IMG/VR virus record: IMGVR_UViG_3300035698_014070 | Span: 1 to 64,000 of that record | Source of the DNA: a virus | Strand: one strand, 5' to 3' | Length of the DNA: 64,000 nucleotides | In this document: one piece after another, positions 1 to 8,042 of the stretch | Numbering within the stretch: position 1 is the first letter of the stretch | How the letters are laid out: every line of letters begins with the position of its first letter | The notes under the pieces: generated by a model | What the model saw: the letters and a program-made list of their open reading frames with translations, nothing else | Told to the model about the DNA's origin: nothing | The model's database searches: none | Translations under genes and position numbers: made by a program

Positions 1-192
1 CGTAGTAGAGATGATGATACTGAAGAAGAAACTGGTTGTAGAAGTAGACGTAGTAGAGATGATGATACTGAAGAAGAAACTGGTCGTAGAAGTAGACGTA
101 GTAGAGATGATGATACTGAAGAAGAAACTGGTCGTAGAAGTAGACGTAGTAGAGATGATGATACTGAAGAAGAAACACCACGTAGAGGTAGA
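1..192 (+). repeat. 48-bp tandem repeat inside the first gene
   Basis: A 48-bp unit starts at 1, 49, 97 and 145. The first three copies are almost identical (a TGT/CGT codon difference in copy 1) and the fourth diverges in its second half. The unit is a multiple of three, so copy-number change keeps the frame. It encodes 16 residues, basic-acidic-basic. Confidence 0.9.
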
Positions 193-438
193 CGTCGTGA
201 AGAAGAAGATGATATGTCTAGTAGAGGTAGACGTGGTAAAGATGATGATACTGAAGATGATACGTCTAGTAAGCGTAATGACGAAGGTGAAGAAAGTGGT
301 GATGAAGATAGTTTACAAAATCGTTTAGCACGTAAAATGGAAGCAAATAAAGAAGATAATAAAGATAAAGACGTTGAGAAAGATGCCGATAAAGAAGAAA
401 CACCTCGTAGAGGTAGACGTGGTAGAAATGATAATTGA
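1..438 (+). CDS. C-terminal part of a low-complexity Arg/Ser/Asp/Glu-rich protein (5' end outside window)
   Basis: The frame is open from the first base and ends at TGA 436-438, giving 145 residues of a protein whose start lies to the left. The visible part is almost wholly charged: 16-residue repeats of the type RSRDDDTEEETGRRSR, then mixed acidic and RGRRG-type stretches, then a lysine/aspartate-rich tail ending in PRRGRRGRNDN. No folded domain is visible. Acidic disordered C-tails are typical of phage single-stranded DNA-binding proteins and would suit the recombination genes downstream, but here basic and acidic blocks alternate and the N-terminal domain is unseen, so no function is assigned. 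Confidence 0.7.
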   Translation, partial: RSRDDDTEEETGCRSRRSRDDDTEEETGRRSRRSRDDDTEEETGRRSRRSRDDDTEEETPRRGRRREEEDDMSSRGRRGKDDDTEDDTSSKRNDEGEESGDEDSLQNRLARKMEANKEDNKDKDVEKDADKEETPRRGRRGRNDN

Positions 439-472
439 TGACACTGTATAGAGATTTTTAGGAGTACTAATT

Positions 473-979
473 GTGCCAACATTAGATGAGTATATTAAGA
501 AGATAAAAAGCAGACTTCCAATTGATCAATTCAACTTAAGTGAAGAGTGCGTGAAGCAGCCAGATTTGTATGCAGATATTGGAACGTTAGCTGCAGAGAT
601 GAGAGATGATGCACATAAATGTAAAGATAATTTTGAATTTGTTTGTGCAGATTTAAAAATGCAAATAAGAAGTGATCCAGAAAAATTTGGTGTAAAGAAA
701 GTTACCGAGGGGTCTATATCAGAAGCGTTAATACTGTGTAAAAAATATAGTGAAGTGCAGAACGCATATAGAGAATCTGAACTTATTTCATCAAAAATGA
801 GTGTACTATTGTCAGCAGCTGAACAGCGTAAAAGTATGTTACGTGATTTAATATCATTGTATATTCATTCATATTATACTGATGAGAATAAAAAGCCGAT
901 TGCTGGAATAGAAAAAGATCGTATTACTGATATTGCTGAAGATAACATTGCTAATATGCATAAAGGTAATGAACAATAA
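473..979 (+). CDS. Putative recombination mediator (UvsY-like position and size)
   Basis: This is a 168-residue, mostly helical protein. It starts at GTG 473 behind an AGGAG ribosome-binding site at 461-465. It has no catalytic motif; it reads as two long helices (about residues 30-70 and 80-130) with a conserved-looking KKVTEGSISEAL segment. Its stop overlaps the start of the RecA-like gene. In T4-like phages a small helical protein, UvsY, loads the recombinase on SSB-coated DNA, and this protein has the right size and neighbour. The assignment is by context; I see no diagnostic UvsY motif. A structural comparison with UvsY would decide. Confidence 0.45.
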   Translation: MPTLDEYIKKIKSRLPIDQFNLSEECVKQPDLYADIGTLAAEMRDDAHKCKDNFEFVCADLKMQIRSDPEKFGVKKVTEGSISEALILCKKYSEVQNAYRESELISSKMSVLLSAAEQRKSMLRDLISLYIHSYYTDENKKPIAGIEKDRITDIAEDNIANMHKGNEQ

Positions 980-2037
980 TGGCAAGACGCAGAAGAAACG
1001 AAGAAATTAATAGTGCACTAGATGATGCTATTGCTGAACCAGTTATAGTAAAATTACTTAGTATACGTAATTGGTTTTCTACGGGCTGTACTTTATTAGA
1101 TTTGGCTATATCAGATTATTACCCTGGAGGCGTACCTGCTGGTCGTTATATACATATTTACGGTGCAGAAGCCACGGCAAAAACTGTACTTGCGATGACG
1201 ATTCTTGGTTCTGCTCAACGAAATGGATTGAAGACTTTTTTTAATGATGTTGAGAATACTTTTGATGAACAGTGGGCGCGCCTTTTTGGGTTACAATGTG
1301 ATGATTCAAATAAATGGAATTTAACTGCTTCTAAGTCTATTGAGGATTTTTTTGATGAATATTTGAATATTATTTTGGAGGATAAAGATGATGTAAAGAA
1401 AGTAATAGCTGTAGATAGTTTGACAGCAATGCCCTCTGAAAAAGAGTTATCTGAAGATATGACAGATTTAGGATTTCAGGCAACACGACCAAAGCAGATT
1501 GGATTAGGTTTGCGTAAGTACATGATGTCAGTTGCGAAATCTGATACCACAATTATATTTATAGATCAGACACGTGATAATATTGGTGGATATGGTGAGC
1601 GTGTTTCAGGTGGGCGCGCTCTTCCTTTTTATGCTTCTGTTAGAATTCATTTATTTTCTGGTGAAAAGATAGTTAATAAGTTTGATAAAGAAATCGGTGT
1701 ATGGATTAAGTTCAAGATTGAGAAAAATAAAGTAGCTGCTCCATACAAAGAAGGAAGATTTAAAATACTATGGGATTATGGTATTGATAATATTGCAACT
1801 AATCTTGATTTTATTGCATCAAATTCTGTTTTAGAAAAAGATGATTCAGATAAATCAGATAGACGTAAAGGAAAAAAGAAGACAGGTTGGTATTCATTTA
1901 ATGGTATTAAGAAACGTTTAAACGCCATGATTGATTACATTGAAGAAGAGAAGTTAGAAAAAGAATTAGATAAAGAAACAGCAGACTTATGGTTTGAAAT
2001 ACATAAGCCTGAAAAAAGAAAAGCGAGGATCTGGTGA
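979..2037 (+). CDS. RecA/UvsX-like recombinase
   Basis: This 352-residue RecA-fold ATPase would catalyse strand exchange in recombination-dependent replication and repair. It carries a P-loop GAEATAKT at residues 62-69 (RecA has GPESSGKT; Gly is replaced by Ala before the Lys here), a Walker B-like strand VIAVDSLTAM near 148-157, and a further conserved block FIDQTRDNIGGYGERVSGG near 195-213, comparable to the RecA region around loop L2. The C-terminal part is charged. It overlaps the upstream gene by one base and the deoxyribosyltransferase gene by four. The odd P-loop is the only deviation; family assignment is firm, UvsX orthology less so. Confidence 0.88.
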   Translation: MARRRRNEEINSALDDAIAEPVIVKLLSIRNWFSTGCTLLDLAISDYYPGGVPAGRYIHIYGAEATAKTVLAMTILGSAQRNGLKTFFNDVENTFDEQWARLFGLQCDDSNKWNLTASKSIEDFFDEYLNIILEDKDDVKKVIAVDSLTAMPSEKELSEDMTDLGFQATRPKQIGLGLRKYMMSVAKSDTTIIFIDQTRDNIGGYGERVSGGRALPFYASVRIHLFSGEKIVNKFDKEIGVWIKFKIEKNKVAAPYKEGRFKILWDYGIDNIATNLDFIASNSVLEKDDSDKSDRRKGKKKTGWYSFNGIKKRLNAMIDYIEEEKLEKELDKETADLWFEIHKPEKRKARIW

Positions 2038-2456
2038 CAACACTTTATTTAGCTAATCCATTTGTTTCTAGAAAGGCAACTAGAGAATGGGAATTGTGCT
2101 TTGAGAAAGAAACTGGTACAGATTTAATTAATCCATTTTATGATACAGAACGTACAGATATTTTAGATATAGATGCAGGTAGAATGGACAGATATGCTGC
2201 TGATCCTGATATAATAGTTGATCACGATGTTGGTTTAATTAAGAAAGCAGATGGAATACTCGCAATAGTCGATGGATCTACATCTGTTGGAACAATCATG
2301 GAAATAGTATATGCATTTATAGATAGTAAATTAGTATACTTGATAGTAACAAATGGTGAAGAGAATCATCCGTGGTTACGTTATCACGCTACTAAAGTAT
2401 TTACAAGTTATACAGAAGCGTTAGGTTTTTTTACAACAGAAAAAGGATTATCATGA
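2034..2456 (+). CDS. Nucleoside 2-deoxyribosyltransferase-like enzyme
   Basis: This is a 140-residue protein starting at GTG 2034 inside the end of the recombinase gene. The N-terminal LYLANPF, the central DHDVGLIKKADGILAIVDG and the SVGTIMEIVYAF segment match the nucleoside 2-deoxyribosyltransferase/DUF4406-type Rossmann-like fold, where the Asp and the Glu of the GTxxE motif contact ribose. Enzymes of this family swap bases on deoxyribosides or hydrolyse modified dNMPs, so a role in nucleotide salvage or base modification is reasonable. Length is normal for the family. The exact substrate cannot be read from sequence. Confidence 0.75.
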   Translation: MTTLYLANPFVSRKATREWELCFEKETGTDLINPFYDTERTDILDIDAGRMDRYAADPDIIVDHDVGLIKKADGILAIVDGSTSVGTIMEIVYAFIDSKLVYLIVTNGEENHPWLRYHATKVFTSYTEALGFFTTEKGLS

Positions 2457-3211
2457 GTAGACTAGTTATTGGTTTAGATTTATCATTAAATCATATTGGT
2501 GGCGTTTGCTTTTATAATAATTCATCAGATTATTCTGATGTTAAGTGGGCGTACATATCTAATACAAAAAAAGAAATTAACATAAAAACTAGTTCTGTAT
2601 ATACTAAATATCTTCCATCACGAATAACCAATAAAAAATTAGATACATATGAAGATATAGATAATTATGGCGTTTTTAGATTGAGTTATCTTAAGCGATT
2701 AATATATGATATGTTGTTACACTTTTGTGAATTGAGTACTGGTGATAGTGATGACATATACTTTGCGATAGAAGGATACTCATATGGATCTAAATCAAAT
2801 TCTACATATCAAATAGGTGAATTAGGTGGTGCTGTTAGAGATATATGTTATCTGTTTGGTTGTATTAGAATTCATGATCCGTATAGTATTAAGTTATGGG
2901 CAACTAATAAAGGGAATGCGAAGAAGCGAGCTATGTATAATGCTTATACTAAATACTCAGTTTGTTTAGATGATATACATAAATTAATTGAAGAAGGTAA
3001 AGATGATTTAAAAGGTGTAGGTACTGATGTTATTGATGCATTTTGGTTGGCAGACTTATTACGTGTTGAATTAGATATAAGAGATGGAACGCTTCAGTTA
3101 ACAGATTTGAGTGAAGGTCAGCGCCAAGTATTTTTAAGAACAACAAAGACGTATCCTATAAATATGTTAAACAGACCATTCATAAAATATAGAGATGCAA
3201 TTTGTAAGTAG
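2453..3211 (+). CDS. RuvC-like Holliday junction resolvase (RNase H fold)
   Basis: This 252-residue protein shows the acidic signature of RuvC-type nucleases: GLDLSLNHIGG at residues 7-17 (first Asp), FAIEGYSYGS near 103 (Glu) and a C-terminal DVIDAFWLADLL near 193-204 (paired Asp). Such enzymes cut four-way or branched DNA before packaging, the role of gp49 in T4. It follows the recombinase operon with a four-base overlap. The family assignment rests on motif order and spacing. Cleavage specificity (junction, flap or other) is not predictable. Confidence 0.72.
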   Translation: MSRLVIGLDLSLNHIGGVCFYNNSSDYSDVKWAYISNTKKEINIKTSSVYTKYLPSRITNKKLDTYEDIDNYGVFRLSYLKRLIYDMLLHFCELSTGDSDDIYFAIEGYSYGSKSNSTYQIGELGGAVRDICYLFGCIRIHDPYSIKLWATNKGNAKKRAMYNAYTKYSVCLDDIHKLIEEGKDDLKGVGTDVIDAFWLADLLRVELDIRDGTLQLTDLSEGQRQVFLRTTKTYPINMLNRPFIKYRDAICK

Positions 3212-3219
3212 GAGATATT

Positions 3220-3393
3220 GTGGTAAGAGCAAAGGATAAAGTAAAACAGAGTGTAAGTATTCCTTCTACTTGTACACGTAAGTTTAAAAATGCAAAAGAA
3301 GCGTGGAGGTTTATTACAAAAGGAAGAGTAGTTATTCCAGAATATAATAAGTGGTTGGGTTGGCTTAGTTATAAAATGAACGCGAGTAAGTAG
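3220..3393 (+). CDS. Small basic hypothetical protein
   Basis: A 57-codon frame starts at GTG 3220 after a GGAG site at 3211-3214 and ends at TAG, directly abutting the ATG of the Rad50-like gene. The product is basic (about 13 Lys/Arg), with a KFKNAKEAWRFITKGRVVI core that looks like a small alpha/beta fold. I do not recognise it. Tight spacing on both sides supports it as real. Confidence 0.55.
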   Translation: MVRAKDKVKQSVSIPSTCTRKFKNAKEAWRFITKGRVVIPEYNKWLGWLSYKMNASK

Positions 3394-4647
3394 ATGTTTA
3401 AGAAATTATCTATTACAAATTTTCAATCTCATAAAGATACATTTATTACTTTTGATCCTGGTATAAATGTTATTACAGGTACGTCTCGCTCTGGTAAGAC
3501 GGCTGTACTGCGCGCACTTCGATGGTTATATGAGAATAGACCTAGAGGTAACAACTTTATTCGCCATACAACTACTCGTGCAGATGTTATACTTTCTGTA
3601 GATAATAATGATAAAGAAGTCATGGTTGCGCGTGTTAGAGATAAGAAAGATAATTGTTATATTATTAATACTTCATCTAATATGCTTGCTGTAGATGACG
3701 TGAAGTACGAGGCTCTTCGCGGTACTGTACCTGAGGAAGTATCTGAAGTATTAAACATATCTGATATAAATATACAATCTCAGTTTGATCCATATTTTTT
3801 GATATTAGATACACCAGGATCTGTTGGGCAGTACGTTACAAAGATAACAAAACTGGATGAAGTTGATCAATTATTGCGTAGGTTTTCTTCTAAGATACGA
3901 AAGACTGAAGAAATAATAACAGCTGTTGATAATAGTGTAGATGAGTGTAATAGTAAATTAGATGAGTTAGACAGAATAGATTTTAAGAAGTATGCGTACA
4001 GTTTAAGTGTGTTTAAAACAGCATCTAGTAGAATAGATGATATTACAAGTTCACTGTTAGAACTAACAAAATTAATTAATTCTACTAAAAGTGCGTTTAA
4101 ACAGTTAGATAAAATAGATCCAAATATAGAATATGTGATACGTGATGCTAATACTGTTTTATTATCATATAGTGATATAGATAACGATTTACGTGCAGTA
4201 CAGGATTTTGTATATACATATTCAGATATAGACAAAGAACTAATAAGTATACCAGATAATATAGACGCCGCTTTGGTTAATGGAAATAAAGCATTTGATT
4301 TGTGCGCGCAATCTATACTTAATTATGGTACAATTAGAGTAGATATAAATAAAGTTAAACGTATTGAAGATGAATTAGAATATATTCCTAAAGACATTAA
4401 AAAAGTTGTTCATCATGGAGATAAAGTTTTAACAGCTATTTTAAATAATGTATCTAAAATAAATATGCTGTATGGCTATATTAATAATACAAAGTCATTA
4501 ATTGATAAATATGAAAGTAGTAGTAATGAATACAGCGTTTTGTGTGTAAAGAAGACAGAGTTAACAAATAGTTTAACAGTATGTCCTATATGTTGTCAAG
4601 AGTTGGTTGAAGATAGTTCATTAGAAAACGTATTAGAGAATTATTGA
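3394..4647 (+). CDS. Rad50/SbcC-like ATPase, N-terminal half with zinc hook
   Basis: This 417-residue protein begins with the SMC/Rad50 N-terminal ATPase segment: ITNFQSHKDTFITFDPGINVITG followed by Walker A GTSRSGKTA at residues 29-37 and a Q-loop region (INIQSQFDPYFLL-like) near 126-136. The rest is coiled coil, closing with CPICC near residue 396, a Rad50 zinc hook. Normal Rad50 then runs back through a second coil to the Walker B half. Here the gene stops 15-20 residues after the hook, and the second half is encoded separately at 6221-6832. Together with the nuclease gene at 5054 it would form an end-processing complex like T4 gp46/gp47. Confidence 0.85.
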   Translation: MFKKLSITNFQSHKDTFITFDPGINVITGTSRSGKTAVLRALRWLYENRPRGNNFIRHTTTRADVILSVDNNDKEVMVARVRDKKDNCYIINTSSNMLAVDDVKYEALRGTVPEEVSEVLNISDINIQSQFDPYFLILDTPGSVGQYVTKITKLDEVDQLLRRFSSKIRKTEEIITAVDNSVDECNSKLDELDRIDFKKYAYSLSVFKTASSRIDDITSSLLELTKLINSTKSAFKQLDKIDPNIEYVIRDANTVLLSYSDIDNDLRAVQDFVYTYSDIDKELISIPDNIDAALVNGNKAFDLCAQSILNYGTIRVDINKVKRIEDELEYIPKDIKKVVHHGDKVLTAILNNVSKINMLYGYINNTKSLIDKYESSSNEYSVLCVKKTELTNSLTVCPICCQELVEDSSLENVLENY

Positions 4648-4648
4648 T

Positions 4649-4879
4649 ATGGCAGTAATAGGAACAGATTTTAAAATAAGTAGAAATAAAACTTTTGAAG
4701 TAGAGATTGGTTGTGAAAAGCCTGTTTGCTTTTTATTATCATTTAAATTAAATTTTAGAGAAGATCACGCCGGATTATACATTATGTTTAATTTTTTTAC
4801 TTTTTTTACATATATTAGTATTTACGATAATCGTCATTGGGACTATGAAAAAAATGAGTGGTGTACTTATGAGAAATAA
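4649..4879 (+). CDS. Hypothetical protein between split Rad50 genes
   Basis: This 76-residue frame starts one base after the preceding stop. It has a hydrophobic, aromatic stretch (LYIMFNFFTFFTYISIYD, about 47-64) that could be a membrane segment or a buried strand pair. I recognise no family. It sits between the two halves of the Rad50/Mre11 cluster. Confidence 0.5.
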   Translation: MAVIGTDFKISRNKTFEVEIGCEKPVCFLLSFKLNFREDHAGLYIMFNFFTFFTYISIYDNRHWDYEKNEWCTYEK

Positions 4880-5057
4880 ATGTTATCAAGGTGGTGAACG
4901 CCATAATTTTGAACCAAGATATGATGAACAATCAGTAGAATACGTTGGCGATTTAAGTTTTAAATGGACTACTGCTAAAGAAATCAGATCTTTTTTCTTT
5001 TATAAAATTTATTTATATGATATATATATGTGGTGTGGTAAGAAGGTAGAAAGATGA
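4869..5057 (+). CDS. Hypothetical small protein
   Basis: A 62-residue product is likely from ATG 4869, which overlaps the preceding stop; an earlier in-frame ATG exists at 4845. It contains CYQGGERHNFEPRYDE and an aromatic C-terminal half (FFFYKIYLYDIYMWCG). It overlaps the nuclease start by four bases, so it belongs to the same operon. No function is recognisable. Confidence 0.5.
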   Translation: MRNKCYQGGERHNFEPRYDEQSVEYVGDLSFKWTTAKEIRSFFFYKIYLYDIYMWCGKKVER

Positions 5058-5974
5058 GATTATTAATACTAGGTGATACACACTTTACAACTAAAGCACC
5101 TGCTCGTCGTATAGATGAATACTATGCTACGCAGTTGAATAAGTTTGAACAGGCACTGAAGATATATAATGATAAAAATTGTGATATAATTATTCAAGTA
5201 GGTGATTTGTTTGATTCACCATACGCGAGTGATTTAGTTAAAGTAGATCTTATTAAGTTATTAGATGTATATTTAAGAAATCCAATGTTATGCGTGTATG
5301 GGCAGCACGATATTTTTGGACATGCTGCTCAATCGTTTAATAAAACTCCTATGGCTGTATTAGAAGCGGCAAACTATATATATGTGGTGCGTGAGAATGG
5401 TTATATTTCTGAAGATACTTGTGTACAAGGAGCATCTTATGGAGAAGAGATACCAGCTATTCATAAGAACACATGCGATATGTATAATGTATTAGTGATA
5501 CATGAAATGATAGGTCCAAAGGATCTGTACCCAGGTCAGAATATTATGAAGCCAAGGAGTTTTTTAAAGTCATATGATTACGATTTGGTTTGTTGTGGCG
5601 ATTATCACTATTCATTTATAGATAAAATTGGTGATAGGATTATATTAAATCCAGGAGCATTACTTCGTAAGACAATCAATGATAATGATTTAAAGCATAA
5701 GCCTTGTGTTATGATAGTAGATACAGAGGAACGAACTGTTGATACTATATATTTAGATATTAAAGACACTGCAGAAGTATTTGATTTATCTAATACAAGT
5801 GTGAAAAATAAAGATGAAGAAGTAATGGAGTTTATTAATCAATTAAAGAAGCAGCAAGGTATAAACATTACATGGCAGGATTTATTAGAAAAAGTACTTG
5901 ATGAGAAAAAAATAGGTAAAAAAACTCGAGATATAGTATATAATGAAATAGAGGAGATGCACAGTGAAAACTGA
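5054..5974 (+). CDS. sbcD: SbcD/Mre11-like nuclease (T4 gp47-like)
   Basis: This 306-residue calcineurin-like phosphoesterase carries the metal-binding set in order: GDTHF (residues 7-11), GDLFD (about 52-56), GQHDIFGH (a GNHD variant, about 87-94), VIHEM (about 152) and CGDYHYS (about 181-187). It would be the dinuclear-metal nuclease that works with a Rad50-like ATPase on DNA ends. The C-terminal 70 residues form a cap or Rad50-binding region. It lies between the two Rad50-half genes and its 3' end overlaps the next gene. Replacement of Asn by Gln in GNHD is unusual. Confidence 0.85.
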   Translation: MRLLILGDTHFTTKAPARRIDEYYATQLNKFEQALKIYNDKNCDIIIQVGDLFDSPYASDLVKVDLIKLLDVYLRNPMLCVYGQHDIFGHAAQSFNKTPMAVLEAANYIYVVRENGYISEDTCVQGASYGEEIPAIHKNTCDMYNVLVIHEMIGPKDLYPGQNIMKPRSFLKSYDYDLVCCGDYHYSFIDKIGDRIILNPGALLRKTINDNDLKHKPCVMIVDTEERTVDTIYLDIKDTAEVFDLSNTSVKNKDEEVMEFINQLKKQQGINITWQDLLEKVLDEKKIGKKTRDIVYNEIEEMHSEN

Positions 5975-6221
5975 CGAATTGATTCATAAAGTAAAAGAAT
6001 GTTCTAGAAAGTTAGAAGAACTAAAGTTAAAGCGAGCTAATTTAGTTGGGCAAAGAGATCGGTTATTAGAAGATTTAAAAGATAAGTTTGATGTTACTTC
6101 AATAGAAGATGCAGAGAAATTGGCTGAGGAGTTAGAAAAAGAATTAGATGAAAGTAAACAAACATTAGAAGAATCTAGAGAAATAATGGATGCGATTATT
6201 GAAAAAGCAGGCACAGAATAA
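5964..6221 (+). CDS. Coiled-coil segment protein of the split Rad50 complex
   Basis: This 85-residue protein starts at GTG 5964 behind GAGGAG (5951-5956). Almost the whole sequence is heptad-like and charged (LEELKLKRANLVGQRDRLLEDL, then ELEKELDESKQTLEESREIM). It lies between the nuclease gene and the Walker B half of Rad50 and overlaps the latter by one base. The simplest reading is that it supplies part of the returning coiled coil missing from both halves. No catalytic motif is present. Confidence 0.6.
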   Translation: MKTDELIHKVKECSRKLEELKLKRANLVGQRDRLLEDLKDKFDVTSIEDAEKLAEELEKELDESKQTLEESREIMDAIIEKAGTE

Positions 6222-6832
6222 TGAATGTGTCTTATTATAATAAGTTTATTGTTGAAAAAAATTATCAAAAAAAATCTTTAAAAGAGTTTTTCCTTTCTGA
6301 AATGGAGAGAAAGTCAGAGGCTGAAGAGTCTCTGGCTACTCTTCATGATATACGTGAAGTAATTAATATAACTAGTGTATTATCACAGGAAAAACTAAAG
6401 GATATTATTGAAGGATTAGTAAATCAAGCAATGCAGCCTGTGTTTGGGGAAGATACACGCTTTGAGATAGAGGGAAAGATTCAAAGAAATCAGCCTGAAA
6501 TACTTCTTCATTTAGATGTAAATGGTAATAAAGTTTCATTTAAGGATGAAGAAGCTGGAGGTATGCTTGATATTATATCATTTGCATTACGAATTGTATT
6601 TTGGGCTATTTCTCCTATTCGCAATAGTAATACTATTATTTTAGATGAACCTGGAAAGTTTATCTCAAAAGATTTGTTAGAGTTGTTTGGACAAACAATT
6701 AAGCATTTGAGTGAGCAATTAGGATTACAATTTATTATTGTTACGCACGAAGATCAGTTATCTGATATTGCAGATAAAACGTTTTACGTAACTAAAAAAG
6801 ATGGTATAAGTAATGTTGAAGAAGTACACTAA
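6221..6832 (+). CDS. Rad50/SbcC-like ATPase, C-terminal half
   Basis: This 203-residue protein corresponds to the C-terminal ATPase lobe of Rad50. A short coil is followed by an ABC signature-like EEAGGMLDIISFALRI (about 109-124), Walker B NTIILDEPGKFIS (about 138-150) and a switch histidine in FIIVTHEDQLSDIA (about 174-187). With the Walker A half encoded at 3394-4647 it would make a functional composite ATP site. Splitting of this ATPase into separate genes with the nuclease between them is uncommon. Confidence 0.8.
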   Translation: MNVSYYNKFIVEKNYQKKSLKEFFLSEMERKSEAEESLATLHDIREVINITSVLSQEKLKDIIEGLVNQAMQPVFGEDTRFEIEGKIQRNQPEILLHLDVNGNKVSFKDEEAGGMLDIISFALRIVFWAISPIRNSNTIILDEPGKFISKDLLELFGQTIKHLSEQLGLQFIIVTHEDQLSDIADKTFYVTKKDGISNVEEVH

Positions 6833-7062
6833 TGAGTAAAGAAAATAAGTGGGTAAAAACAAAGAGGTATGGATGTGAAAATCCATCTTATTATGAAAAC
6901 GCATTTTACGATGGGTACATTCAACGGTATAAGAAAGGAAGCTGGTTTTTTGATATTCGTATAGTTGGTAAAAATATTAATCTTTATGGGAGTAAATCTC
7001 TTAAAGAGGCTAAAAGAATCGTTAAAGAAATAGCAAAATTATTAAAAAGTAAAAGAAAATAA
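6832..7062 (+). CDS. Small basic hypothetical protein
   Basis: This 76-residue lysine-rich protein overlaps the preceding stop by one base. The pattern YENAFYDGYIQRYKKGSWFFDIRIVGKNINLYGSKSLKEAKRIVKE reads as a three-stranded sheet plus helix, reminiscent of AP2 or integrase-arm DNA-binding modules. I cannot confirm that family. It is the last gene before an intergenic RNA structure. Confidence 0.5.
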   Translation: MSKENKWVKTKRYGCENPSYYENAFYDGYIQRYKKGSWFFDIRIVGKNINLYGSKSLKEAKRIVKEIAKLLKSKRK

Positions 7063-7199
7063 GTGGGTGCTGATAAAAATTTTAGTTTCTTTTTAGACGA
7101 TTTGTATGGAGAATAAAAATGTTAATAAAAACTTAGACAGCTGATTGATAATTAGTATTAGTACTATAAGTTCTACGGTAGAACACAGCACTCACTTAT
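7059..7199 (+). ncRNA. Putative structured RNA / 5' leader with 14-bp closing stem
   Basis: Bases 7059-7072 (ATAAGTGGGTGCTG) pair with 7186-7199 (CAGCACTCACTTAT) over 14 bp with a single G-U. They enclose about 113 nt with no convincing ORF. Just inside the 3' arm is a 6-bp hairpin with a three-base loop (7170-7184). The 3' arm ends a few bases before the GGAG site of the GroES-like gene at 7218. It could be a regulatory leader, a processed small RNA or a transcription boundary; there is no U-tract, so a simple terminator is less likely. Confidence 0.45.
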
Positions 7200-7217
7200 A
7201 TTTTTGGAGATAATACG

Positions 7218-7634
7218 TTGTTAACAAATTTTTGTTCTAAGTGTAATAATTATGAAGGTTTAGATGCAGAAGCACTTGATATACCCTTTTACTGTACAAA
7301 ATGTGGTGTATTAAAGTTTCCATACAAAGCATTGTACGGTGTTGTTTTTTTACATCAGATTAAAGAACCATCTAAGTACGAAGGTTCAAAGTTATATATA
7401 CCTGAAAATTATCGTATTCATTATAAAAAAGGTATTGGTATTATATTATCAGTAGGATGCGGCAATAAAGATAAGAAGACTGGTAAAATAAAACAACATA
7501 CATTGTGTGATGGTTTACTTGTTGGGTATGATAAAGATGTACCTTGGTCATTACCAATAATAGGTACTGATGGTAAACTACATAATGTTATTGTTTGTAA
7601 TGTAGAAGATGTATACGCAGAGATAGAGCAATGA
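7218..7634 (+). CDS. GroES-like co-chaperonin with N-terminal zinc ribbon
   Basis: This 138-residue protein starts at TTG 7218 with GGAG at 7206-7209. Residues 5-28 hold CSKC and CTKC, a zinc ribbon. The rest follows the GroES/Cpn10 pattern: VVFLHQIKEPSKYEGSKLYIPE corresponds to the first strand and mobile-loop region, and GIGIILSVGCGNKD with DGLLVGYDKDVPW to the GKVLAVGxG and GDxVxF parts. T4-like phages encode a GroES substitute (gp31) needed to fold the large capsid protein, and this phage has a gp23-like capsid protein. Fusion to a zinc ribbon is unusual. Confidence is moderate because identity to GroES is low. Confidence 0.6.
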   Translation: MLTNFCSKCNNYEGLDAEALDIPFYCTKCGVLKFPYKALYGVVFLHQIKEPSKYEGSKLYIPENYRIHYKKGIGIILSVGCGNKDKKTGKIKQHTLCDGLLVGYDKDVPWSLPIIGTDGKLHNVIVCNVEDVYAEIEQ

Positions 7635-7661
7635 AAATACAATTAGAAGGGTTTAAACATT

Positions 7662-8042
7662 ATGATTAAACACTGTGGAATATGTAAATTTTTTAAAACT
7701 CAATTGTGTAAGTATTATGAACTTACTTCAGTTTCCCCTCCATTTTGGGCACCATTAAAATCTCAACTAGTTGGCATAGGTGATGGGCGTACTTGTGGCG
7801 CTTTTGTTGTAAGTGATATAGAATGGCTGGATAAAAATCCGGATGAGCTTATGTGCTTTGTTTTAGTTAGATATCCGCATGGGATACGATGTTCAGTATG
7901 CGGTACAGCTTTTGTAGATCCTATTTTAGAACAGATTTTTGGATTTATTTTCGATGATTTAGATGGAACAATGACTTGTAGTCATTGTGGTAGTTGTGTT
8001 AATTCTGCTTGGGAAATTATACCTGAAAACGTAGTAATTTAA
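7662..8042 (+). CDS. Cysteine-rich zinc-binding protein
   Basis: This 126-residue protein has CGICKFFKTQLCKYY at its N-terminus and two CxxC knuckles near the C-terminus (CSVCG and CSHCG). The paired knuckles suggest a zinc ribbon; the N-terminal Cys cluster (CxxC, C, later TCGAF) could be a second site. The family is unknown. It lies in a run of small zinc-binding proteins between the chaperonin gene and the terminase genes. Confidence 0.6.
   Translation: MIKHCGICKFFKTQLCKYYELTSVSPPFWAPLKSQLVGIGDGRTCGAFVVSDIEWLDKNPDELMCFVLVRYPHGIRCSVCGTAFVDPILEQIFGFIFDDLDGTMTCSHCGSCVNSAWEIIPENVVI

Noticed and set aside
7059-7199. tRNA or tmRNA gene
   Set aside because: The closing stem is 14 bp, no CCA or anticodon arm fits, and the inner hairpin has a three-base loop unlike a T arm. 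No other tRNA was seen by eye.
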